A DNA stretch of 58,472 nucleotides from an uncultured Eubacteriales bacterium (GCA_900319465.1 ONOL01000013.1:1-58472), one strand, 5' to 3'. Shown: positions 7,152 to 15,010, counted from the first letter of the stretch. Notes: generated by a model from the sequence alone, not told the origin. Program-made: numbers and translations.

Positions 7152-8537
7152 ATGGACAAAAACATCCGTATCTGCATCATCGGCGGCGGCCCTGCGGGTC
7201 TCTCCGCCGGCATGTACCTCGAGCAGAAGGGCTACACCAACTACACGATCCTTGAGCGTCTGGACCGTGTCGGCGGCAAGTGCTGGTCCCCGTACTACAA
7301 CGGCAGACGCTACGAGATGGGCGCCATCATGGGCGTGCCCTCCTACTATGCCGTGGAAGACGTGGAGAAATTCTGCGGCATCACGCACGACGGCCCCAAG
7401 CTCAACCGCAACTACAAGAACGCCAGGGGCGAAGTCATCGAGCCCTTCGAGCCCAAGAAGAACATTCTCAAGATCCCCCGCCTGCTGAAGATGAAAAAGC
7501 AGATCAAGAAGCTCGGGGAGCTCCTGGAGACCAAGTACAAGGGCTACGACCTCAACGGCCACCGCGGCGTCGCCGAAGGCCGTTACGACGGCTTTGCCGT
7601 AACGCCCGGCCGCGAGAGAGTCCAGGGCGTCAACGAGAACCTGAAGGACCTCGCCCTGCCCTTCAAGGAGTTCTGCGCCAAGAACGGCGTGGAGCTGGTG
7701 CAGGACGTGTGGATCGGGCCCTACACCTCCTTCGGCTACGGCTACTTTGACGAGATCCCCGCCGGCTACGTCCTGAAGTATCTGGACTTCCAGACCACGA
7801 TGAACTTCGTCAAGGTCAACCTCTGGACCTGGAAGGAAGGCACGCAGTACATCTGGGAGCAGCTCAACGCCCATCTGAAGAACCCCGCCCGCCTCAACTC
7901 CGCCATCGAGAAGGTCGAGCGCAAGGACGGCAAGGTCTTCGTCACGGTCAACGGCGAGGTCGAAGAGTATGACAAGATCATCGTCACCGCGCCCCTGCAC
8001 ATCCCCGGCAAGCGCGCCGACGGCCAGAAGGGCATGGACGAGTACTTCGACGTGCGCGACGACGAGAAGGAGCTCTTCTCCAAGATCGACTACGAGCGCT
8101 ACGACGTGCAGGCCTTCCTGACCAAGCCCGAGGATCACCCGGAGATCTCCTACTATGTGTTTGACAACATGGTCAAGGAAAAGCTGGGCCATCTGATGGT
8201 CTACTACCGCCGCTGGAGGGATGAGATCGACCAGGTCATCACCACCTACGCGCTGCGCAAGCACAAGGACATGGAGGAGATCCCCTACGAGAAGTGCCGC
8301 CAGATGGTGCAGGACGACCTCAAGATCATGAAGAATCCCGCCAAGGAAGTCATCAACGAGTGGAGCGTGTACTACTTCCCCCATGTCTTCTCCGAGGACT
8401 ATGCCGCCGGCTGGTACGACAAGGTCGAAGCCATGCAGGACAAGTACGACACCTTCTATGCCGGCGAGGTCATGAGCTTCGGCGACATGGACGAGACCGC
8501 CGAGTACTCCCGCGAGCTGGTGGAGCGTTTCTTCTAA
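7152..8537 (+). CDS. FAD-dependent fatty acid double-bond isomerase homologue (PAI-like)
   Basis: 461 residues. The Rossmann FAD motif is IIGGGPAGLSAGMYLE, followed by ILERLDRVGGKC. From memory, many blocks match the Propionibacterium (Cutibacterium) acnes polyunsaturated fatty acid isomerase, which converts linoleate to trans-10,cis-12 conjugated linoleate: GRRYEMGAIMGVPSY, FGYGYFDEIPAGYVLKYLDF, LWTWKEGTQYIWEQLNA, LGHLMVYYRRW and FYAGEVMSFG. P. acnes PAI is 424 residues; this one carries extra segments around residues 95-165. TTGGAGG lies before the ATG. It is divergent from the ligase-ACP-thioesterase operon and upstream of two redox genes. Acting on free or protein-bound unsaturated acyl chains is inference. 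Confidence 0.85.
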   Translation: MDKNIRICIIGGGPAGLSAGMYLEQKGYTNYTILERLDRVGGKCWSPYYNGRRYEMGAIMGVPSYYAVEDVEKFCGITHDGPKLNRNYKNARGEVIEPFEPKKNILKIPRLLKMKKQIKKLGELLETKYKGYDLNGHRGVAEGRYDGFAVTPGRERVQGVNENLKDLALPFKEFCAKNGVELVQDVWIGPYTSFGYGYFDEIPAGYVLKYLDFQTTMNFVKVNLWTWKEGTQYIWEQLNAHLKNPARLNSAIEKVERKDGKVFVTVNGEVEEYDKIIVTAPLHIPGKRADGQKGMDEYFDVRDDEKELFSKIDYERYDVQAFLTKPEDHPEISYYVFDNMVKEKLGHLMVYYRRWRDEIDQVITTYALRKHKDMEEIPYEKCRQMVQDDLKIMKNPAKEVINEWSVYYFPHVFSEDYAAGWYDKVEAMQDKYDTFYAGEVMSFGDMDETAEYSRELVERFF

Positions 8538-8542
8538 ATTCA

Positions 8543-8674
8543 AAACGAAAGGCACGCCTTTCGTTTAGAGGGGCTTCAGCCCGATGCGCGCACTCGCTTG
8601 CGTGAGACGCTCGCACACGTTCGGGCTGGGAAGTGTTTTTTGCGAGGGACACGCCCCCGCAAAAAACACTTCCC
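8543..8674 (+). repeat. Two perfect hairpins in the isomerase-oxidoreductase gap
   Basis: An 11-bp stem AAACGAAAGGC/GCCTTTCGTTT (8543-8566) and a 17-bp stem GGGAAGTGTTTTTTGCG/CGCAAAAAACACTTCCC (8628-8674). Neither is followed by a T run on the plus strand. Together with the terminator at 8755 they fill the 260-bp gap; no gene is seen there. Confidence 0.6.
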
Positions 8675-8754
8675 ATGATTTTTCGCCCGCGGGTGAAAAA
8701 CTCTGCGAGGCTTCCCGATTGCTTGGCCTCTTTGAACCGCACGATTCTTTGAAT

Positions 8755-8784
8755 AGGGGGCAAGCCTTTGCCCCCTGTTTTTTG
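8755..8784 (+). terminator. Intrinsic terminator just before the FAD oxidoreductase gene
   Basis: AGGGGGCAA, 4-nt loop, TTGCCCCCT, then GTTTTTTG. It ends only 14 bp before the next start codon and its flank contains that gene's AAAGGAAG ribosome site, so it may attenuate transcription of the two redox genes relative to the isomerase gene. Confidence 0.7.
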
Positions 8785-8797
8785 AAAGGAAGATTTG

Positions 8798-10345
8798 ATG
8801 AAATTCTACAAAGACCATTACGACGTCGTCATCGTCGGCGGCGCGCTGGCCGGCATGTCCGCCTGTCTGCAGCTGCAGGCCTGGGGCGTCAAGGACATTC
8901 TGATCCTTGAAAAGCACAACATGCCCGGCGGCCTCGCCACCGACTTTGTGCGCAACGGCTTCGAGATCGAGGCGACGCTGCATGAGATGATGTCCATCGG
9001 CCAGCCCGGCAAGCGCCTCAAGGTCGGCAGGTTCTTCGACGATATGGGCGTCGACATCGACTGGCTGCCCGTGCCCGAATGTTATCGTGTGGCCCTGCCC
9101 AACTCCGGCATCGACAAGGTGCTGCACCCCGACTATGACGACAGCTATACGACCGTCGCCAGGGAGATCGACGAGGTCTGCCCCGGCACCTACGACAAGG
9201 TGCACGAGCTGATGCTCCTCTGCCGCCGCGTCTACGACAGCATGAACATCCTCTCCGTCACCCCGATGTCGAAGGTTCAGATGCTCCTCAAGCACCCCGA
9301 CTTCGTCAAGACCGTCGGTTATTCCGCGACCGAGGTCATCAACACCTTCCAGTTGCCCAAGAAGGCCGTGGAGATGCTGACGCCCTACTGGATCTACGTC
9401 GGCAACCGCATGGACGACCTGCCCTTTACGATCTACGCCTTCCTGATGGCCGACTACTTCACCGGCTCCTACGTCTGCCGCGGCTTCAGCCACGAGATGA
9501 GCATGAAGCTGCAGGCGAAGTGCGAGGAGAACGGCGCGCAGTACGAGTTCAACCAGGAGGTCGAGAAGATCCTCGTCCGGGACGGCAAGGTCTACGGCGT
9601 GCGCACCGCGCGCGGCGACGAGATCCACTGCGACTACGTGATCTCCGGCCCCTATCCCAACAAGGTCTACACCCAGATGATCGAGCCGCTGAGCGAGGTG
9701 CCCGTCGGCGCGATCCGGATGATCAACAACCGCAAGCTCTCCGTGGTGCCCGTGTCCGTCATCATGCTCATCGAGGGCACGCCCGAGGAAAACGGCATCA
9801 CCGACTACTCCACCTTCTCCGGCACCACGATGGACACCAACGAGATCTGGAGAAACTACGCCAACATCACCGAGCCCTACAATTACATCACCACCATCTG
9901 CCTCAACTACGCCAACCCCACCCTGCCCGAGGGCTATACCCAGCTTTCCATCACGGCGCTGGTGCCCTCCAAGCCCTTTGAGGACGTCAGGGAAGAGGAG
10001 TATCACGATCTCAAGCGCCGCCTTGCCAACGAGATGATCGAGGAGTGCCTCAAGATCACGAAGGTCGACTTCCGCAGCCGCATCACCGAGATCGAGGTCA
10101 CGACGCCCATGACCGTCTCCCACTATGTGGGCGCGTGGAAGGGCAACATCTACGGCTACCTGCACTCCATGGAGGACCACGCGGTGGCGAGACTGCAGAT
10201 GAAGGAGAAGGACCACTTCATCGAGGGGCTGGAATTCGCCGGCGCGCACGGCATGAGCGGTGACGGCATGGGCCCGCAGATCACCAACGGCCGCGCGGCC
10301 GCCAAGGGCGTGAAGGAAGATATGGAAAAGAAAGGGAGGCTGTGA
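8798..10345 (+). CDS. CrtI/RetSat-like FAD-dependent oxidoreductase
   Basis: 515 residues, the size of phytoene desaturase/retinol saturase-type flavoproteins. N-terminal dinucleotide site VVIVGGALAGMSACLQL (third position Ala instead of Gly), then LILEKHNMPGGLATDF; C-terminal FAD motif HGMSGDGMGPQITNGRAAAKG. Relatives saturate or desaturate C=C bonds in isoprenoids and other lipids. It lies between the PAI-like isomerase and, 2 bp downstream, an NAD(P)H/2Fe-2S reductase, so it may reduce the isomerised double bond with electrons from that partner (inference). It could instead be a desaturase. AAAGGAAG precedes the ATG. Confidence 0.8.
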   Translation: MKFYKDHYDVVIVGGALAGMSACLQLQAWGVKDILILEKHNMPGGLATDFVRNGFEIEATLHEMMSIGQPGKRLKVGRFFDDMGVDIDWLPVPECYRVALPNSGIDKVLHPDYDDSYTTVAREIDEVCPGTYDKVHELMLLCRRVYDSMNILSVTPMSKVQMLLKHPDFVKTVGYSATEVINTFQLPKKAVEMLTPYWIYVGNRMDDLPFTIYAFLMADYFTGSYVCRGFSHEMSMKLQAKCEENGAQYEFNQEVEKILVRDGKVYGVRTARGDEIHCDYVISGPYPNKVYTQMIEPLSEVPVGAIRMINNRKLSVVPVSVIMLIEGTPEENGITDYSTFSGTTMDTNEIWRNYANITEPYNYITTICLNYANPTLPEGYTQLSITALVPSKPFEDVREEEYHDLKRRLANEMIEECLKITKVDFRSRITEIEVTTPMTVSHYVGAWKGNIYGYLHSMEDHAVARLQMKEKDHFIEGLEFAGAHGMSGDGMGPQITNGRAAAKGVKEDMEKKGRL

Positions 10346-10347
10346 AC

Positions 10348-11538
10348 ATGAGCATCAAAGTCAGAGGATTCCTGCAGGACGTCGGCGGAGCCTCCCGCGT
10401 CACCAAGCTGAGAGAGGAGAATTTTGCCAAGGGTTCTCCGATCCCCGATCCGCATGACCCGATCCGGGAGCTGGCGGACAAGCTGCACCCCAAACACATG
10501 GTCTTCAAGGTCGCGGACATACGCGAGGCTTCCCCCTCCTCCCGCATCTTCCGTTTCGAATCGGCCGACGGGCACATCCCCGTGTTCCAGTCCGGCCAGT
10601 ACGTGAACTTCCGGCTGAAGATCGGCGAGAGCCTGCTCTCCCGCCCCTATACGATCTCCTCCGCCCCCTATGAGGCCAGAGGCGAGCATCCCTTCTTCGA
10701 GATCACCGTGCGCCGCAACGTCCCCTACCTCGTGCCCGACTACCTCTTCGAGAACGTCAAGGTCGGCGACACGCTCGAGGGCGCGCTGCCCTTCGGCTTC
10801 TTCTACTACGAGCCGATGCGCGACAGCCGCGAGCTCGTCGCGCTGGCCGGCGGCTCCGGCATCACCCCCTTCCACTCCATGGCCAAGGAAATCGCTTACG
10901 GCAAGCTCAAGGGCGTGAAGCTCACGATCCTCTACGGCTCGGTTAAGGCCAACGACATCGTGCTGAAAAACGAGCTCGACGCGATCGAAAAGGCCTGCCC
11001 CGACGTGAAGGTCGTGCACGTGCTGTCCGACGAGCCCGACTGGGACGGCGAGAAGGGCTTCCTCACCCGCGAGATCATCGAGAAGTATTCCACGCCCGGC
11101 TGCACCTATCTGTTCTGTGGCCCGCTGCCGATGTTCCGCTTTGTCAAGAAGGCGCTGGACGAGATGGGCGTGCCCGTGCGGCGTTTCCGCCACGATGTGG
11201 TGAACAACCCCGCCGACGTCTCCACCCTGCCCGGCTACCCCAAGGGCACCGAGAAAAAGACCTTCAGGATCACGGTCCTGCGCGGCATCCGCGAGGACGT
11301 GATCGAGGCGAAGGCCTCCGAGCCCGTGGCCGTGGCGCTCGAGCGCAGCGGCATCGCCATCGACACCCACTGCCGCAACGGCGAGTGCGGCTTCTGCCGC
11401 AGCCACCTGCTCGAGGGCGAGATCTTCGTCTCGCCCATCGGCGACGGCAGACGGCGCATGGACAAGGAGATGGGCTGGTTCCACGCCTGCTCCTCCTGGC
11501 CGCTGAGCGATCTGAAGATCAAGATCCCCATCATGTAA
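10348..11538 (+). CDS. Flavin/NAD(P)H reductase with C-terminal 2Fe-2S ferredoxin domain
   Basis: 396 residues. The order is a 50-residue N-terminal extension, an FAD domain (LSRPYTISSAP), an NAD(P) domain (LAGGSGITPFHSMA; CGPLPMF), then a plant-type ferredoxin domain with CRNGECGFC and a fourth Cys in FHACSSWP. It moves electrons from NAD(P)H through flavin and iron-sulfur to a partner. The partner is probably the CrtI-like protein encoded 2 bp upstream; GGGAGG within that gene's end serves this start, chosen at 10348. The N-terminal extension is not typical of phenol or benzoate dioxygenase reductases. The unit ends at a strong terminator. Confidence 0.88.
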   Translation: MSIKVRGFLQDVGGASRVTKLREENFAKGSPIPDPHDPIRELADKLHPKHMVFKVADIREASPSSRIFRFESADGHIPVFQSGQYVNFRLKIGESLLSRPYTISSAPYEARGEHPFFEITVRRNVPYLVPDYLFENVKVGDTLEGALPFGFFYYEPMRDSRELVALAGGSGITPFHSMAKEIAYGKLKGVKLTILYGSVKANDIVLKNELDAIEKACPDVKVVHVLSDEPDWDGEKGFLTREIIEKYSTPGCTYLFCGPLPMFRFVKKALDEMGVPVRRFRHDVVNNPADVSTLPGYPKGTEKKTFRITVLRGIREDVIEAKASEPVAVALERSGIAIDTHCRNGECGFCRSHLLEGEIFVSPIGDGRRRMDKEMGWFHACSSWPLSDLKIKIPIM

Positions 11539-11556
11539 ACCGTTCATGTAAACCGT

Positions 11557-11603
11557 AACCCCCGCCCTGTTCCGTCTGACAGGGCGGGGGTTGATCGTTT
11601 TTC
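11557..11603 (+). terminator. Terminator of the isomerase/redox unit
   Basis: AACCCCCGCCCTG, 10-nt loop, CAGGGCGGGGGTT, then GATCGTTTTT. Confidence 0.85.
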
Positions 11604-11705
11604 GTTAAAACTCTATCTCATATTCAAAAATGCGTCGTGCTTCATTCTGCGCTTCGCTTGTCACTGTCGTATTCCCCAAAATCTTCATGCCTGACAAAGC
11701 TGCGT

Positions 11706-11735
11706 CTATTTTTCACTATTTTTCACTATTTTTCA
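11706..11735 (+). repeat. Three tandem 10-bp units
   Basis: CTATTTTTCA repeated exactly three times in the gene-free stretch 11604-11982. It is a short low-complexity array with no unique spacers. Confidence 0.8.
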
Positions 11736-11806
11736 CTCGAAGCGTTTTTACTTGCAATCATTTCGGTTTTTTAGTATCATAGAGGACGTAATACTAATTT
11801 CTGATA

Positions 11807-11942
11807 GAAAGCTTTAGAAAGATTTCCGAGACAGAATTGCGCCAGACGAGGCGGCGGCCGCAGAGTATAATGGAGATATATGGGCAAGGCCGTCAACGAA
11901 GGTTGGCACAGTTCCGGCCGGAAAGAATCAAAGATTTCTATT
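11807..11942 (+). repeat. Dispersed 135-bp element, copy 1
   Basis: About three quarters identical to 40381-40514 in the same orientation. The most conserved core runs from GCGGCGGCCGCAG to GGAGATATATGG and on to CAAGGCCG. GGCGGCC pairs with GGCCGTC 24 nt later using one G-U pair, where copy 2 has a Watson-Crick pair. It lies directly upstream of the guanylate-kinase-like gene; the rest of 11604-11982 shows only the tandem repeat. Confidence 0.7.
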
Positions 11943-11982
11943 AGATATGAGTATACTCTACAAAGAAGGAAGCAAGCGATTT

Positions 11983-12522
11983 ATGAGCAGGAAACTGTAC
12001 GTCGTCTCCGGCCCCTCCGGCGCAGGGATCTCCGACATCGCGGCGGCGGTCTTCGCAAAGCGCGACGACGTGAGCGCCGTGACCCCCGTTACCGCGCGGA
12101 AGATGCGCGCCGGCGAAGTCAACGGCGTGGGCTTTTACTTTTACGATCTGGACGGCTGGAAGTCGCTGAAGGAAGCGGGCGGGCTGCTCGAGTGCACGGA
12201 ATTTGCCGGCAATGACTACGGCACCTCGCGCGCGCTCGTGGAGGAGAAGCTCGCCGCCGGGCAGCATGTGCTGCTCACGCTCGAAGTTGAGCGCGCCGCG
12301 CAGGTCAAGCGGAACATGCCCGAGGCCGTCTGCGTCTACGTCGAGCCCTCCCCGGACGTGCTGCGCTCACGCTATGAGGCCATCGCGCGCAGCCCCTTCG
12401 AAACCGCCGTGCGCCTGCAGACCGCGGAGCGGCAGCGCGCGCTCTCCGGCTTCTGCGACGCGCGCATCCGCAGCGACGATCTGGACGTGGCCGCACAGGC
12501 GCTCGATCGGCTGATCCGGTGA
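11983..12522 (+). CDS. Guanylate-kinase-like protein lacking the P-loop lysine
   Basis: 179 residues, close to guanylate kinase (about 200). The fold signature is clear: an N-terminal P-loop context, SAVTPVTARKMRAGEVNGVGFYFYD resembling the GMP-binding segment in part, FAGNDYGTS for the GNxYGT motif, and AARRSPFETA-like lid residues replaced by SPFETAVRLQ. The P-loop reads GPSGAGISD; the lysine that contacts ATP phosphates is isoleucine (codon ATC). Catalysis as a GMP kinase is therefore doubtful, and a true gmk is expected elsewhere. Start at 11983 chosen for homology to the family N-terminus, with AAGGAAG upstream. Possibly a nucleotide-sensing or degenerate paralogue. Confidence 0.75.
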   Translation: MSRKLYVVSGPSGAGISDIAAAVFAKRDDVSAVTPVTARKMRAGEVNGVGFYFYDLDGWKSLKEAGGLLECTEFAGNDYGTSRALVEEKLAAGQHVLLTLEVERAAQVKRNMPEAVCVYVEPSPDVLRSRYEAIARSPFETAVRLQTAERQRALSGFCDARIRSDDLDVAAQALDRLIR

Positions 12523-12531
12523 ACGCCCCCC

Positions 12532-12578
12532 AAAAAAGTCCCCGTCATCCTGCGTGCAGGATGACGGGGACTTTTTTA
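12532..12578 (+). terminator. Strong terminator
   Basis: AAAAAAGTCCCCGTCATCCTGC, 2-nt loop and the exact complement ending in TTTTTT; symmetrical, so it can act in both directions. Confidence 0.9.
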
Positions 12579-12672
12579 TACGCTTCTTCCAAAAAACGAT
12601 TCCATCGTTTTATTCTCTGTGAGCGCAAAGGCGCACAGAGAAAGGCGCATTGCGCCCTTGAAGAAACCGTGC

Positions 12673-12718
12673 AATACCAATCTTGAGCAAAGCAGATGCT
12701 TTGCTCAAGATTGGTATT
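12673..12718. repeat. 46-bp perfect palindrome at the 3' end of the SDR gene
   Basis: Arms of 22 bp (AATACCAATCTTGAGCAAAG plus CA and its complement) around a 2-bp centre. It includes the first base pairs of the SDR stop codon. No T run follows on the minus strand. A second weaker inverted repeat (CTCTGTG...CACAGAG) lies at about 12614-12640. Confidence 0.85.
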
Positions 12719-13364
12719 ACCAGATGAAATTCGATTTGAGCATCTCGCCGTTGTCGATCAGCAAATCCTCGCCGGTCATGGAGCGGTTCACCGCCGTGAG
12801 GAAATAGGCCAGCTCCGCGATCTCCTCCGCCTCGGCCCATTTGCCGAGCAGGGTCTCGTCCAGCACGGCGCGGTAGAGCTTCTCGTCCTCGAGAATGTGG
12901 CGGTTGGCCGGGGTGATGACGCCGCCGGGGGAAATGCTGTTGCAGGTCACGCCGCGCGCGGCGAGCGAGAGGGCGAGGTTTTTCATGTAGCCGACGACGC
13001 CGGCCTTGCTCGCCACATAGCGGGGAAACTCCGCGCCGTTGCGGGCGGAGGCCGAGGCGATGAACAGCACCGAGCGCAGAGACGCGCCGGGGAGGAACTG
13101 CTCGGTGAAACGGATCGTTCCGACGAGATTCACGTCGATGGCCTCGTCCTCGTCGAGGGTGCCGGCATTGTTGATGAGGATCTCGGCCTCCGGCAGCTCC
13201 GGCAGCTTCTCCTCCCGGATGTCGCAGACGATATGGCGGTAGGCGGGATGCCCGATCGTGCTCTCGCGCAGATCGAAGCCGAAGACCCGATGCCCCTCCC
13301 GCAGGAATTTTTCGGCGATGGCCCGGCCGATGCCCCTGGCCGTGCCGCTGACGACGACGTTCAT
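12717..13364 (-). CDS. Short-chain dehydrogenase/reductase
   Basis: 215 residues, slightly shorter than the usual 240-250. Cofactor site VVVSGTARGIGRAIAE, NNAG motif (ILINNAGTLDED), catalytic Ser in FIASASARNG and YVASK, C-terminal GEDLLIDNGE. Without an acidic residue after strand 2 that I can assign safely, NAD versus NADP preference is open; FDLRES suggests NAD(H). It follows the VUT transporter gene by 1 bp (TGAAATG), so the two are co-translated. Substrate unknown. Confidence 0.85.
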   Translation of the reverse strand: MNVVVSGTARGIGRAIAEKFLREGHRVFGFDLRESTIGHPAYRHIVCDIREEKLPELPEAEILINNAGTLDEDEAIDVNLVGTIRFTEQFLPGASLRSVLFIASASARNGAEFPRYVASKAGVVGYMKNLALSLAARGVTCNSISPGGVITPANRHILEDEKLYRAVLDETLLGKWAEAEEIAELAYFLTAVNRSMTGEDLLIDNGEMLKSNFIW

Positions 13365-13365
13365 T

Positions 13366-14073
13366 TCAGCCTCCCGCGCTCTCGCGCCCGTCCATGATGT
13401 TTTTCGCGATCCGATAGCCCAGCGGGGAAAAGACCACCTCGAACAGCAGCTCCATGCATGCGCCCGTGAGCGCGCAGGTGAAGCACTGCAGCAGCGTCCA
13501 GCCGAAGAAGAGCTTGCTCACAAGCAGCGCGAAGATCAGGTTGTCCGCGAACTGGGCGAGGAAGGTGGAGACGTAGGACTGCAGCGCGAAGGAGCCGAAG
13601 CCCTCCCGCCCCTTCACGAGCTTTCCGATGCCGTAGTGCAGAAAATTGTTCAGCACGGCGGAGCTGAGGAAGGCGACGGAGCTGCCGAGGATGACGTACC
13701 AGGTGCCGCCGAAGGTGTTGTCCAGCGCGGCATTGACGACGGCCTCGCTCCCGTCGACAAAGCTCTCGCCCCAGACGCCGGGGATGCGGCTTGCAAGAAA
13801 AAAAATCACCGCCATCAGCAGATTCAGTCCCAGTGCTGCGACGGAGAGGCTCGTGGCGGCGCGCGGGCCGTAGCAGTGCGTCAGCACGTCCATCGACAGG
13901 AAGGTCAGCCAGGAAAACAAAATCCCGCAGTCCAGCGCAAGCCAGTCCAGCCCGGTGTTGATGCTCTTGTTGGCCAGCAGATTCATCCCCACGACGGAGA
14001 GGATCAGCAGCGCGGCGATCAGCGGCGGCACGGTTTGCAAAAGACGGCGGAATTCCAGATATGTTTTTTTCAT
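13366..14073 (-). CDS. VUT/YhhQ family membrane transporter (queuosine-precursor type)
   Basis: 235 residues with about six transmembrane helices and the VUT_1 hallmarks (LLANKSI, FLSMDVLTHCYG, SQFADN-like FLAQFADNLIFALL). Family members import queuosine precursors such as preQ1 or preQ0 for tRNA modification. Start at 14073 chosen for AGGAGTC 8 nt upstream; an extension to 14172 has none. An A-rich tail AAAAAAAACAAGG precedes the start as in preQ1-I riboswitches, but the pseudoknot pairing is absent. Co-transcribed with the SDR gene. Substrate is by family inference. Confidence 0.8.
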   Translation of the reverse strand: MKKTYLEFRRLLQTVPPLIAALLILSVVGMNLLANKSINTGLDWLALDCGILFSWLTFLSMDVLTHCYGPRAATSLSVAALGLNLLMAVIFFLASRIPGVWGESFVDGSEAVVNAALDNTFGGTWYVILGSSVAFLSSAVLNNFLHYGIGKLVKGREGFGSFALQSYVSTFLAQFADNLIFALLVSKLFFGWTLLQCFTCALTGACMELLFEVVFSPLGYRIAKNIMDGRESAGG

Positions 14074-14318
14074 GGGAATACGACTCCTTGTTTTTTTTCG
14101 GCAACCGCACGCGCCGGCAGGTACGGGAAACGGATCGTGCGGGATCGCCATCAGGTGGTTGGCAAGAGACACCTGTTTTCAGTTTTTATCCCCCGGGGGG
14201 ACTCGGGAAGCCCGGCGCAGGCGCCGGGAGAGAGCAGGATCGCTGCTTGCTGCAGGACCATGCCGCCGGCCGGGGTTCCCGGCCGGCGGAAAGGCATTGG
14301 CTCTCAGGGGATCGGAAA

Positions 14319-14873
14319 TCAGACCTTCTCCGTCCCGTCGGGGTTGAAGAGGGGCAGATGGCCCAGAACGATGATGTCGTCCCGCTTGATGGCGTCGCCC
14401 TCGGCAAGGACCGCCATCTTGCCCGCCACGATACCGCCGGCCTGACGGACCAGCTCCTCGGTCGCGCGCAGGGACTCGCCGGTGGAGATCACGTCGTCCA
14501 GGATCAGGATGCGCTTGCCCTTGATCTTCTCCGCGTCGGCGGTGTCGATGACCAGCTTCTGCACGCCCATGGTGGTGATGGACTTCACGTTGACTTCGAA
14601 CACGCCGGACATATAGGCCTTGGGGCCCTTGCGGGCGAGAAAGTACTCGTCGGCGCCGCTCTGGCGGGCCATCTCGTACAGCAGGGGGATGGACTTGGCC
14701 TCGGGAGCCAGCAGGTAATCGTACTCGGGCGCGCGCTTGAGCAGCTCAGCCGCGCAGTGCACAGTCAGTTCCACATCGCCGAACATGACGAAAGCGCCGA
14801 TGTACAGGTCGTCGCTCACCTTGCACAGGGGAAGCTGACGTTTTAAGCCGGCAATGTCCATTTCGTAAGTCAT
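14319..14873 (-). CDS. Phosphoribosyltransferase, adenine/xanthine PRTase-like
   Basis: 184 residues. The PRPP-binding motif ILILDDVISTGES is intact, and YLLAPEAKSIPL and KAYMSGVF fit the type I PRTase fold. Annotated relatives are called adenine phosphoribosyltransferase; the hood region is not diagnostic, so the purine is uncertain. GGAGGAATGAACCA precedes the ATG and a sigma-A promoter lies 43 bp upstream. The short (about 36 nt) leader excludes a purine riboswitch. Purine salvage is the expected role. Confidence 0.8.
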   Translation of the reverse strand: MTYEMDIAGLKRQLPLCKVSDDLYIGAFVMFGDVELTVHCAAELLKRAPEYDYLLAPEAKSIPLLYEMARQSGADEYFLARKGPKAYMSGVFEVNVKSITTMGVQKLVIDTADAEKIKGKRILILDDVISTGESLRATEELVRQAGGIVAGKMAVLAEGDAIKRDDIIVLGHLPLFNPDGTEKV

Positions 14874-14915
14874 TGGTTCATTCCTCCAGAACAGTCACAA
14901 ATTTAGGACTGTTCT

Positions 14916-14943
14916 ATTTTACAGCAATTCCCGCGAAAATCAA
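14916..14943 (-). promoter_or_regulatory. Promoter of the PRTase gene
   Basis: TTGATT (14938-14943), 16-bp spacer, TAAAAT (14916-14921). Confidence 0.65.
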
Positions 14944-15010
14944 GGGGTCACACAAAAAATAGTCGCCCTGCCCCGCGCCGGCCTTCCTCCCCCCGCACGG
15001 GCCGGAAACG

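Noticed and set aside
7131-8555. Long open frame opposite the isomerase gene (474 codons)
   Set aside because: Low-complexity Val/Leu/Ala/His composition mirrors the codon use of the real gene; no start signal.
11706-11735. CRISPR-like repeat array
   Set aside because: Three contiguous 10-bp units without spacers and without cas genes.
14074-14130. preQ1-I riboswitch before the VUT/YhhQ transporter gene
   Set aside because: The CGGC/GCCG stem and A-rich tail ending CAAGG look right, but the loop lacks bases to pair with the tail, so the pseudoknot cannot form.
13366-14172. Longer start for the VUT transporter at 14172
   Set aside because: The extra 33 residues are Cys/Pro/Arg-rich and precede the normal N-terminus; the ribosome site belongs to 14073.
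14874-14915. Purine riboswitch before the PRTase gene
   Set aside because: The leader is about 36 nt, too short for the three-way junction, and the conserved loop bases are absent.
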